Assembly: GCA_021463315.1 (NCBI GenBank)
Contig: JAJTXO010000155.1
Location: 1 to 7,921, forward strand
Reading direction: 5' to 3'
Origin: Caldilineales bacterium
GTDB lineage: Bacteria; Chloroflexota; Anaerolineae; JAAEKA01
DNA: 7,921 nucleotides
Positions 1-6,728 of this stretch are shown one piece after another. Position numbers and translations under genes: made by a program. Positions within the stretch are counted from its first letter, which is position 1, and every line of letters begins with the position of its first letter. Below the pieces are notes generated by a model. It did no database searches. It was not told where the DNA came from and saw only the letters and a program-made list of their open reading frames with translations.

Positions 1-3000
1 CTGGCCAGCATCTGTTCGTCTGGGATGCGGCGGCCGATGGGCTGATGGGGCGCAGCGACGCCGCGGTGTTGCGGCTGGTGGCGGCTGCCAGGCCGGTGGT
101 CCAGCCCAACGCGGCCGCGGGCCGCGCCAGCTTCGGCGCGGTCGGCGCGGCCACCCGGCCTTTCCCGGTGCGCGGCGGGCAGGTGCAGGTCATGGATCAG
201 GCCAGCGGACAGCCCGTGGCCGGCGCCTTGGTTTTCCGGCTGCCGGCCGGCCAGGTGGCCGATGGCCTGCCGTTGGGCAGCGGACAAGCGCCCTATCGCA
301 CCGATGTCAACGGCTTTTTGCAGGGCCGCGGCCAGATCGACGCGGGCGACACCTTGATCGCTCTGCTGCCCATCACCCGCACCCGCACGATTACCACCGC
401 CTATAGCTTGTTCTACACCAGCGCCGAGCCGATCAGCACCACCATCGACGCCACCACGGTGGCCAGCGACACCCTGCTGCGCCAGCTCTTCGTCTCGCCG
501 GACAACCCGCTGCTGCTCTTCGATCTGAACGTCTCGCTGGAGTGGGACGCGCGCAGCGATCCCGATTTCCTGCTGCAACTGGAGGAGGGCTTCCAGCGGG
601 CGTCGGAGGTGCTGTACGATCTGTCCAACGGCCAGATGGCGCTGGGCCGGGTGCGCGTCTTTCAGAACAAGGAGCAGTGGCTGACCTCGGACATGCAGAT
701 CTACGCCAACAACCGGGTGCGGCCGCGGGCCAGCATGGGGGGCATCGTGCAACAGACGCTGGACGAGAGGGACCGCGACGGCGTGTTGATCGAGGATGCC
801 TACAATCCGGGCGCGATCCGCATGGGGCCGGTGTGGGATCCGTTTGGCCAGAGCCGGGCCGACCTGGGACGCGATTGGTGGCGGGCTTTGGCCCATGAGT
901 TGGGGCATCACCTGCTCTTTCTGCCCGACAACTACCTGGGCTACCGCACCGATCCGGACGGCAGCATCGTGGATGTGATCAGCGTGGACTGCGCGGGCAG
1001 CGTGATGACCACCGCCTACGACGACGCCTACAGCGAGTTCGTGGATTTCGACGCCGCGCGCTATTACAGCCAGGACGCCGATGGTCGCACGGTGGCCCAG
1101 TGGCCGGGCGAGTGCCGCGAGACGCTGGCCGCCTACACCACCAAGCTCTCCGACTGGGAGATGATCCAGCGCCACTATCCTATGCTGAACCGGCCCGGCG
1201 AGCAGACCAACCCGGGCCCGGCCGCGCTGCCGCTGGCCGTCACCCAGGTGCAGTTCGTGCAGCCGGCCAGCCCGGCCGCCGCGCTGCCGGCCCGTTTCTT
1301 CGACCTGCGCGCCGCGGCCGACGGAGGGCGGGTGACGTTGGCGCAGGGCCAGGCATTTCTCTTTCAGCGTCACGGCACGCCAGAGCTGAGCGACGACACG
1401 GTGGTGGCGCTGGGCAGCGCCGGGCGCAGCGACTCCATCAAGGTGCGCGGCGCCGAGGCGGGCGACCGGGTGTGCGTGTTCGATCACAGCGGCGAGGCCG
1501 CGCTGATCGGCTGCACCGAGGGGCTGTCGGCGCTCTCCACCTCGATCCCCATCGCGCCCGTGGAGGGCTGGCAGCCCAACGTCCAGGTGCGCCCCGTGGT
1601 GATCCCGACCCTGCTGATCAGCGTGACCCACGCTGCCGGGCTGGCCGAGCCGGCGATCGACGTGCGGACCCTGGACAGCCAGGGGACGACGACCGTCCGG
1701 CAGATGGCGGAGCTGGGCCTGGCCACGGTGCGCTACCGGCCGGCCGAAGGGGGCGGGGAAGGCTTCACGCTGGTGCTCTCCGGGACCAACACGCTGTCCA
1801 CCACCCTCCCGGCGTTGGAGAGCTGGCTCTACCGGGGCGGTTCGGTGGCCATCGAGACCAGCCAGCCGGCCGCGCCCGGCCAAGCCGCGCTGATCCAGAT
1901 CGGCCGGCCAGGGCTGGCCATCACCGTCACGCAGCCCATTTCCCCCACGTCTCGGCTGCTGGCGCAGGTAATGCCAGGCTATCAGTTGGGCGCGCAGGCC
2001 TATTCGCCGGTTGCCGTGGCCCTCCCCACGGCAGGCGGCGCGGGCCAGCTCTTCCAGGCGCAGGTGGCGCTGGACTACCCAGCCTACACCGGTCTGGTGC
2101 GCACCTGGGTGGAGAGCGCCGCGGCCGGCTCCGGAGCTGTCAGCGCGGCTGCCCCGGAGCAGTGGAGCAAAGGGTTGGCGGAGGCGGTGAGCCGGTTCTA
2201 CCTCCAGGCCAGCCGCGCGCCTGACGGGGCCTACACCTGGGGCGACGCGGCCATCGACCTGACGCCCCGTTGGCAGGACAAGCTGGCCCTGGTGCGAGCC
2301 TTGGCCGAGCATCGGCAGAGCCTGGCCGGCGACGCGGCTGCGCAAGAGCTTTCGCCTGAGCAGCGCACCTTGCTGATCGATCCGCTGGGGCTGAGAACCG
2401 ACGACCGCGCGCTGCTGGGGACAGACGACCGCGCCTTGCTGGGAACCGATGACCGGGCGCTGCTGGGCACCGATGACCGCGCCTTGCTGGGAACCGATGA
2501 CCGCGCCCTGCTGGGAACGGACGACCGCGCGCTGCTGGGGGTGGATTACTGGGCTGGCCTGTGGACCGACGATCGGGCGCTGTTGGGCACGGACGATCGC
2601 GCCCTGTTGGGCACGGATGACCGCGCCTTGCTGGGCACGGACGACCGCGGCCTGCTGTGGACCGATGACCGCGCCCTGCTGGGAACGGACGATCGTGCCT
2701 TGCTGGGGACCGACGATCGCGCCTTGCTGGGGACAGACGACCGCGCGCTGCTGGGAACGGACGACCGCGCGCTGTTGGGAACCGACGACCGGGCGCTGTT
2801 GGGCAGCGATGTGCGCGGGCTGTATGCCAACAGCCGGGCGTTGGGCGCGCCCATGTCCTCCGAGGATGGCGGCGTGACCATCTTCAACCGCACCAGCGCC
2901 CTGACGGGCGATTCGGGGGTGCAGTCGCTGGAGGCGCTGTCCAAGCCGCCCGGCCTGCCAGCGTGGTTGACCTCGGTGGGCCAGGCCTATCGTTTCGTGG

Positions 3001-4118
3001 CTGCCAACGACGCGCCGCGCAGCATCGAGTTCGCCTACTACCAGCGCGAGGTTCCGGAAGGCTACGAACAGACGCTGACCATCTACTACTCGCCCGACGA
3101 GGGCGTCACCTGGACCCGTCTACCGACCCACCGCGATCCGGCTGAGAACCAGGCCACGGCCAAGGCGGACCAGTCAGGCCTCTACGTCCTGGCGGCAGCG
3201 GTGGAGATCCCCTTCTACACCGCGGGCTGGAACCTGTTCGCCTATCCGGTGCCCATGGACCTGCCCATCGAGGAGGCGCTGGCATCGCTGGATGGGGCCA
3301 AGATCGGCCGGGACGCTGAATGCTGCTACACCATGGTCTACGGCTTCGACACCGCCGACTCGGCTGCGCCTTGGACGGTGTACGACCGTCGCATCGGGCC
3401 AGAGCAGGCGTGGGCCAACGATCTGACCACGCTCCAGTTTGGCCAGGGCTACTGGATCAACGTCACCGAGCCGATTACACTGGCGCTGAAGGTCGGCGCC
3501 GCGTCGCCGCTGGCCCAGCCGCAGGTGGTGGCGCTGGCCAATCCAGTCAGCCGCACGCCGCCGGCCGTCTACTTTGGCGAAGTCCAGGCCGGCGCTGACC
3601 CGCGTGCGGAATTGCCGCTGACCGCCACCGTCGACGGAGTCGAGGGGTGCGGCGTGGCGACGGTGGTCTACGATGATACGGGAACGGGGCGCTATGTCAT
3701 CAAGGTGGATGCGGCCGATCAGGGCCCACTGGCCGGCTGCGGCGGGCCGGGCAAGCAGGTGACGCTGCGCCTGGGCGAGCAGGTGATCGCCGAGGATCTG
3801 GCCTGGGACAACGCGCGCCAGGCGCCGCCGGTCGCGCTGCCGGCTGTGGTCGTTGCGCGCTCCCCCGGTGAGATCGACGTGGGTGGGCAGGTAGTGATGG
3901 TCTATGCTGGCGCCAACCTGCGCCGCTCGCCTGGCTACGTGGACAAGCCAGCCGGCGACGTGTTGGCGGGCGTCAGGGCCGGCGACCAGGGCGAGGTCGT
4001 TGCGGGGCCGGTGACGGCCGACGGGCTGCGCTGGTGGCAGGTGCGCTTCGGCGCGGCCACCGGCTGGATTGCCGAACTCACCAGCGCCGGCACGCGTCTG
4101 CTGCAGGCCAGCCCATAG
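1..4118 (+). CDS. Large modular zincin-like, probably exported protein with octapeptide repeats and C-terminal SH3b domain (5' partial)
   Basis: The frame is open from base 3 to the TAG at 4116-4118. The ATG at 45 is only the first Met in the window, because codons 3-44 read in frame as GQHLFVWDAAADGL, so the true start and any signal peptide lie upstream. Numbering from the ATG at 45: residues about 45-115 resemble a carboxypeptidase-regulatory-like beta fold (SGQPVAGALV...TDVNGFLQ...GDTLIALLPI). Residues about 155-340 form a putative zincin metallopeptidase with HELGHH at 284-289, Asp295 placed as in HExxHxxxxxxD, and a possible Met-turn at Met321 (GSVMTTAYDDAYSEF). A long beta-rich region follows, then 18 octapeptides (785-928). 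Next come a GWNLFAYP...GQGYWINVTE module (about 1061-1150) and an SH3b-like end (about 1283-1350; ANLRRSPG, WWQVRFGAATGWIAE). The architecture suggests a cell-surface or secreted protein. Substrate and activity are unknown. Composition is GC-rich throughout, unlike the genes at 4645-5559 and 6729-7163. Confidence 0.88.
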   Translation, partial: GQHLFVWDAAADGLMGRSDAAVLRLVAAARPVVQPNAAAGRASFGAVGAATRPFPVRGGQVQVMDQASGQPVAGALVFRLPAGQVADGLPLGSGQAPYRTDVNGFLQGRGQIDAGDTLIALLPITRTRTITTAYSLFYTSAEPISTTIDATTVASDTLLRQLFVSPDNPLLLFDLNVSLEWDARSDPDFLLQLEEGFQRASEVLYDLSNGQMALGRVRVFQNKEQWLTSDMQIYANNRVRPRASMGGIVQQTLDERDRDGVLIEDAYNPGAIRMGPVWDPFGQSRADLGRDWWRALAHELGHHLLFLPDNYLGYRTDPDGSIVDVISVDCAGSVMTTAYDDAYSEFVDFDAARYYSQDADGRTVAQWPGECRETLAAYTTKLSDWEMIQRHYPMLNRPGEQTNPGPAALPLAVTQVQFVQPASPAAALPARFFDLRAAADGGRVTLAQGQAFLFQRHGTPELSDDTVVALGSAGRSDSIKVRGAEAGDRVCVFDHSGEAALIGCTEGLSALSTSIPIAPVEGWQPNVQVRPVVIPTLLISVTHAAGLAEPAIDVRTLDSQGTTTVRQMAELGLATVRYRPAEGGGEGFTLVLSGTNTLSTTLPALESWLYRGGSVAIETSQPAAPGQAALIQIGRPGLAITVTQPISPTSRLLAQVMPGYQLGAQAYSPVAVALPTAGGAGQLFQAQVALDYPAYTGLVRTWVESAAAGSGAVSAAAPEQWSKGLAEAVSRFYLQASRAPDGAYTWGDAAIDLTPRWQDKLALVRALAEHRQSLAGDAAAQELSPEQRTLLIDPLGLRTDDRALLGTDDRALLGTDDRALLGTDDRALLGTDDRALLGTDDRALLGVDYWAGLWTDDRALLGTDDRALLGTDDRALLGTDDRGLLWTDDRALLGTDDRALLGTDDRALLGTDDRALLGTDDRALLGTDDRALLGSDVRGLYANSRALGAPMSSEDGGVTIFNRTSALTGDSGVQSLEALSKPPGLPAWLTSVGQAYRFVAANDAPRSIEFAYYQREVPEGYEQTLTIYYSPDEGVTWTRLPTHRDPAENQATAKADQSGLYVLAAAVEIPFYTAGWNLFAYPVPMDLPIEEALASLDGAKIGRDAECCYTMVYGFDTADSAAPWTVYDRRIGPEQAWANDLTTLQFGQGYWINVTEPITLALKVGAASPLAQPQVVALANPVSRTPPAVYFGEVQAGADPRAELPLTATVDGVEGCGVATVVYDDTGTGRYVIKVDAADQGPLAGCGGPGKQVTLRLGEQVIAEDLAWDNARQAPPVALPAVVVARSPGEIDVGGQVVMVYAGANLRRSPGYVDKPAGDVLAGVRAGDQGEVVAGPVTADGLRWWQVRFGAATGWIAELTSAGTRLLQASP
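2397..2828 (+). repeat. 18 tandem 24-bp units encoding the octapeptide TDDRALLG
   Basis: Eighteen consecutive 24-bp units lie in frame inside the large gene. Fifteen encode exactly TDDRALLG. Unit 7 (2541-2564) reads VDYWAGLW, unit 11 (2637-2660) reads TDDRGLLW and unit 18 (2805-2828) reads SDVRGLYA. Among the fifteen identical octapeptides there are fourteen different DNA spellings (only units 5 and 12 match), with changes at Thr, Asp, Arg, Ala, Leu and Gly third positions and Leu first positions. The peptide is therefore conserved while the DNA has drifted. The repeat does not match the RTX nonapeptide or the pentapeptide-repeat consensus. Structure and function are unknown; a solenoid or spacer is possible. 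Confidence 0.97.
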
Positions 4119-4126
4119 AAGGCTTC

Positions 4127-4558
4127 ATAGCAGCGCAACTCGGTTAGCCGCGCGCCATTGCTATTTGTGGTGATGGCGGTGGAGGTCAGGCTTGTCCTGA
4201 GCATGGTCGAAGGATGGTCGTTGAGCAGGTAGTAGGTCTGGCCGCCGGTGCGCATCGCCACGCGGACGGCTCCAGCGTAGTAATACTTGCGCACGGTCGT
4301 CCCGTTGTCGCGTTCGTAGGTGTTGCCGATATAGACCGTTGTCACGCCGCCCACGGTGGCTTTGACGCGTTTGCCATCGCCGTCGTAGACGTAGGTGGCG
4401 CTGATCCCGCTGCCGGTGATGCTGGTCACGTGGTTCTCCACATCGTATGCAAGCGTCGCACCCTGGCTGCCGTTGATGCGCCAAGCCTCATCATGGGCCT
4501 CACAGACTATCCGGTCCGCGATGCCCATGATGCGTGCTTTCGACGGTGGTTCAGCCAT
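4127..4558 (-). pseudogene. Rhs/YD-repeat core fragment lacking both ends and any toxin tip
   Basis: The reading frame starts after a TAA at 4559-4561. From about 4480 it carries recognisable Rhs core: LAYDVENHVTSITG, YVYDGDGKRVKATVGG, VYIGNTYERDNG, KYYYAGAVRVAMRTGG, TYYLLNDH, then STAITTNSNGARLTELR. Homology stops after LTELRCY near 4127, before the ...RYDYGARxYDPxxGRF and DPSGH segments that normally finish an Rhs core, so no tip is attached. The open frame runs on to 3935, but that part is antisense to the SH3b end of the convergent large gene and is not Rhs. A 30-bp insertion sits at 4184-4213. The fragment follows the LRR gene and is probably untranslated debris or a recombination substrate for Rhs genes elsewhere in the genome. 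Confidence 0.8.
4184..4213. repeat. Short REP-like insertion inside the Rhs core fragment
   Basis: Rhs cores of this style normally read LLNDHLGSTAITT. Here the minus strand reads LLNDH, then PSTMLRTSLT, then STAITT. The extra 30 bp replace an expected 6 bp (net +24, frame kept). The core CTTGTCCTGAGC followed by a GTCGAAGG end resembles, from memory, a short dispersed repeat often seen in Chloroflexota and other genomes, with peptide readings such as LRTS or HAQDKP inside predicted proteins. That identification is by recall. The interruption of the Rhs motif is seen directly. Confidence 0.6.
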
Positions 4559-4644
4559 TTACTTCTGGTCATCTTATTCGACTGTACGAGGGCGTCGATT
4601 AACATGGGAGTTTCGCGTTGGACTATCGAGTTGCGGGCCACAAG

Positions 4645-5559
4645 TTACCGAACCATTCTGATGTCGGTGCTGGGTAGCATACGCTTCAGCCTGTCGAGAG
4701 GTATGCCAAGCTTCTTCGAAACAATCAGAGTCTCTAGTTGATGCAACTCGTCCAGGACAGACTCATCTGGTTCTACCACCCCCGTGAAGCCGGTCAAAAC
4801 CAGATAGATTAGGTTTGATAAATCTCGAATCGCATTAAGACTCCTGATCACACTGTTAACGTTGTAAATGGAAAGGATCTTCAGTTCACGGCAAGTCTCA
4901 AGCCCCTCAAGGGAAGAAAGCCGCTTGCAGTCTCCAATAACCAACCGCTCGAGTGCATGGCAGTCGCCAATGCTGCGGATGTCGTGGAGTTTCCTCAGCA
5001 TCTTAAGTTCCAGTTTGGTCACAGTCGCAGGTATTCCTTCCAGACTCTCCAAACCGCCGTAGGCTAGCCAAAGCGAGTTCAGCTTTGTCCAACGATGCAT
5101 GGGGCGGAGATCGGTATATGGATAACGCCTGATACTGGCGTTGTCGATATCAGTCAAATTGAGAACGCCCGCGGCGCCTGGACGCCAATCATCGAGATGA
5201 ATGCTGGTAAGATTCACCAATTCTTCAAGTACATCCATGCGGCAACTTGGCCGATCGATAGCCAAGCGTTCCAAATGCGATGCATAACGCAAGCCGCTCA
5301 AATCCTTTACTGAAGATGTGAAAACCCACACACTTCCGACATTGGGAAGGTGGCGCAAGAAACCAAGATCGCGAATATCACATATTCCAACCTCGACTAC
5401 GTCAATATCGTTGCCGAACCGTCTGAAAATCTCGGAGTCTGGGTCGTCTAGTTGACTTAATCCGTCAACTCGTAACGTTAACTCGTCACCAACATATACA
5501 TCGACTTTGTCATAGGTCTCTGCGGCGAAAAACTTCGATCCAACAAGGAGTGTGGTCAT
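4645..5559 (-). CDS. Leucine-rich-repeat protein, candidate immunity protein for the GIY-YIG tip
   Basis: A 304-residue protein with no signal peptide or membrane segment. From about residue 50 to the end it shows degenerate leucine-rich repeats of roughly 20-24 residues: DIRDLGFLRHLPNVGSVWVF, DLSGLRYASHLERLAI, LEELVNLTSIHL, LESLEGIPATVTKLEL, LSSLEGLETCRELKILSI, LNAIRDLSNLIYLVL, LDELHQLETLIV. The ATG at 5557-5559 is supported by AAAGGA ten bases upstream, and the stop is TAA at 4645-4647. It is the first gene after the GIY-YIG tip, on the same strand 197 bp downstream, which is where an immunity gene would sit. It is visibly richer in A+T than the large gene, as accessory genes often are. The LRR fold suggests a protein-binding role; the immunity role is inferred from position only. 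The gap is wider than the 9 nt seen for the other pair, so it could also be an unrelated cargo gene. Confidence 0.75.
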   Translation of the reverse strand: MTTLLVGSKFFAAETYDKVDVYVGDELTLRVDGLSQLDDPDSEIFRRFGNDIDVVEVGICDIRDLGFLRHLPNVGSVWVFTSSVKDLSGLRYASHLERLAIDRPSCRMDVLEELVNLTSIHLDDWRPGAAGVLNLTDIDNASIRRYPYTDLRPMHRWTKLNSLWLAYGGLESLEGIPATVTKLELKMLRKLHDIRSIGDCHALERLVIGDCKRLSSLEGLETCRELKILSIYNVNSVIRSLNAIRDLSNLIYLVLTGFTGVVEPDESVLDELHQLETLIVSKKLGIPLDRLKRMLPSTDIRMVR

Positions 5560-5651
5560 AACGTGTGGTTCCTTTCGGATTGATCACCCATATGCGAACC
5601 GTGATGTGGACGCGTAACTATCGGCTTGCCACAACCATGGTCGATGCGAGT

Positions 5652-5692
5652 TCAAGGCACCCTCAACCAGGATGAAGTCAAGGGCGCCTTGA
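5652..5692. repeat. Inverted repeat between the GIY-YIG tip and the LRR gene
   Basis: TCAAGGCACCCT (5652-5663) and AGGGCGCCTTGA (5681-5692) are inverted copies with one difference that becomes a G-U pair in the minus-strand transcript, giving a 12-bp stem with a 17-nt loop. The right arm also lies in a self-complementary 15-mer, TCAAGGGCGCCTTGA (5678-5692). No run of U follows on the minus strand, so a classic intrinsic terminator is not supported. It could attenuate or stabilise the message, or be an operator or a mobile-repeat remnant. The rest of 5560-5753 shows only the ribosome binding site of the LRR gene. Confidence 0.5.
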
Positions 5693-5753
5693 GATCATCG
5701 GAGTGATGGCGAACTATCTTCGTTACAAACTGCGGCTGTCATGCTTCCATCCA

Positions 5754-6716
5754 TCACCGTCGCACAGGGTATTTCATTCCCCTTGCTCTAGCGGCAGCGT
5801 CTCTTGCCGGGCCGACAGGGTTCCGTATGTTTGACACCTGACCACCTCCGCCGCGCGGAATTCCTCCCAACTCGCTAATCCGCTCCTGCTCCGCAATCTC
5901 GCGCGCGAACTTCCCACCAGACATCTGGGTTGTGCGCGCGTCCTCGACTCTGCCGAGGCGACCGGAATCGACATGCTGTTGAAGTCGCTGAGGGATGTTA
6001 CCTGACTGGCCTACGTAAATCTGTCCTGGATTCAAAAGGTCCTGGAATTCATAAATCCCTTCAGTCGCCGCAGCGGGTGAAGTAGGTGCGCGGTTAGCAG
6101 CCCTTGCGACGTCTTCCGCCCTATTCCCCAGCTCCCCAACATTTTCAGCCTGCCGGACGACCGTGGCTGCTTCGTCAGCCTTGCTTGCCGCCTTGACCAA
6201 CTCGTCGGCGTGCGAAGCAGCACGGAGCAGGTCGTCGCCGTGGGCCACAGTGCGCACCAGCGCGCCGCGGCCTGTCACGCCGGGCAGGATCAAGCCCGCC
6301 ACGTCCGCCGCCAACGCCCCGCCGCTGGCCCACGACAGGCCATTGGCAGCGATGTCGTGGATGTCGTAGACGATGAAGGCGATGTCGATCGCGCTCTCCA
6401 GCCAATGGCCGGAGGGATCGGTGTACTTGAGCGGATTTCCGTTTACATAGGCGTACCTGTTGAGCGATTGGGATGAGCCGACGTTGGGAATGACGCTGTC
6501 TGGCGCCAGGAACCGGCCGATGGCTGGATCATACCACCGTGCCCCATAATCGTACAAACCGGTGCCGGTCTCCACGCGTTGACCGGTGTCCACTCCGCTT
6601 CGCTGCGGGAGGCTTCGCACTAGCGGTACAGCGTCAACTGGCCGCCAGCATCGTAGCGCGTGCCGCCGTAGGCATAGTAGCGCAGCTCCGTCAGCCATGC
6701 ACCGCGACCTCGACAT
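5754..6716 (-). CDS. Rhs C-terminus with GIY-YIG nuclease toxin tip (5' disrupted)
   Basis: Numbered from the ATG at 6716. Residues 1 to about 42 are an out-of-frame reading of Rhs core and of the 6588-6622 insertion, so real homology begins around TGQRVETGTGLYDYGARWYD and continues through AIGRFLAPDSVIP, SLNRYAYVNGNPLKYTDPSGH (His104). A hydrophobic pre-toxin stretch (about 108-145) and an alanine-rich helical linker follow. The tip is a GIY-YIG-type domain: GIY at 220-222, YVG at 234-236, Arg244 in PQRLQQH, candidate catalytic Glu among 273/276/278 and Asn296 in SNIRNP. The family cleaves DNA or RNA phosphodiester bonds, so a nuclease effector is expected. The ATG has no clear Shine-Dalgarno site but lies 12 nt after the upstream stop, so coupled translation is possible. 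It may instead be a silent cassette. All expected tip residues are present and the stop is TGA at 5754-5756. Confidence 0.82.
   Translation of the reverse strand: MSRSRCMADGAALLCLRRHALRCWRPVDAVPLVRSLPQRSGVDTGQRVETGTGLYDYGARWYDPAIGRFLAPDSVIPNVGSSQSLNRYAYVNGNPLKYTDPSGHWLESAIDIAFIVYDIHDIAANGLSWASGGALAADVAGLILPGVTGRGALVRTVAHGDDLLRAASHADELVKAASKADEAATVVRQAENVGELGNRAEDVARAANRAPTSPAAATEGIYEFQDLLNPGQIYVGQSGNIPQRLQQHVDSGRLGRVEDARTTQMSGGKFAREIAEQERISELGGIPRGGGGQVSNIRNPVGPARDAAARARGMKYPVRR
6405..6466 (-). repeat. Rhs junction repeat, copy 1 (SLNRY...DPSGH)
   Basis: This 62-bp segment encodes LNRYAYVNGNPLKYTDPSGH. It aligns without gaps to 7860-7921 (LNRYMYVLGNPLKYSDPSGH), with 47 of 62 bases identical by hand count. 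It marks the end of the conserved core, where Rhs proteins switch from core to variable tip. The two copies have the same orientation and reading frame, 1455 bp apart. Confidence 0.85.
6588..6622. repeat. 35-bp insertion with stop and frameshift in the Rhs core
   Basis: The minus-strand Rhs frame reads ...GGQLTLYR, then TAG at 6622-6620, and core resumes at TGQRVETG in another frame. The expected junction is LYRFTGQRVE, so 35 bp replace one codon (net +32, a frameshift). The plus-strand insert contains GCTTCGC twice (at about 6597-6603 and 6612-6618) around TGCGGGAG, and has partly self-complementary ends. It looks like a short REP-like element. It shares no obvious sequence with the insertion at 4184-4213. 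Confidence 0.65.
6623..6697 (-). pseudogene. Short Rhs core remnant upstream of the GIY-YIG cassette
   Basis: On the minus strand 6697-6623 reads WLTELRYYAYGG then TRYDAGGQLTLYR, a standard Rhs core piece, ending at an in-frame TAG (6622-6620). No Rhs homology is seen in this frame between the stop of the preceding small gene (6729) and the Trp codon at 6697-6695, where the peptide reads SASSCRGRGA. This is therefore a sharp left boundary of an inserted cassette. It belongs to the same module as the downstream GIY-YIG segment, from which it is separated by the 35-bp insertion. Confidence 0.75.
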
Positions 6717-6728
6717 GACGACGCTGAT

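Noticed and set aside
2397..2828. Regular 24-bp repeats suggestive of a CRISPR array
   Set aside because: There are no spacers; the units are contiguous, multiples of three and stay in frame inside a coding gene with synonymous variation.
2231..2944. Antisense and alternate-frame open frames with repeats such as SSVPSKAR or WERTTARC
   Set aside because: They are shadows of the octapeptide tract; third-position variation preserves TDDRALLG only in the frame of the large gene.
3935..4126. Extension of the Rhs fragment frame as a new tip domain
   Set aside because: The segment is antisense to the SH3b end of the large gene, has no Rhs or toxin motif, and is low-complexity in composition.
4214..4741. 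Plus-strand open frame of 175 codons
   Set aside because: It spans the Rhs fragment and the end of the LRR gene on the opposite strand and shows no domain; the minus strand has clear Rhs and LRR motifs.
5652..5692. Intrinsic transcription terminator for the GIY-YIG gene
   Set aside because: The stem is present but no U-tract follows it on the minus strand.
6620..6716. First 42 or so residues of the frame starting at 6716 as a genuine N-terminus
   Set aside because: In another frame the same bases encode standard Rhs core (LTELRYYAYGG...LTLYR), so this peptide is a product of the insertion and frameshift.
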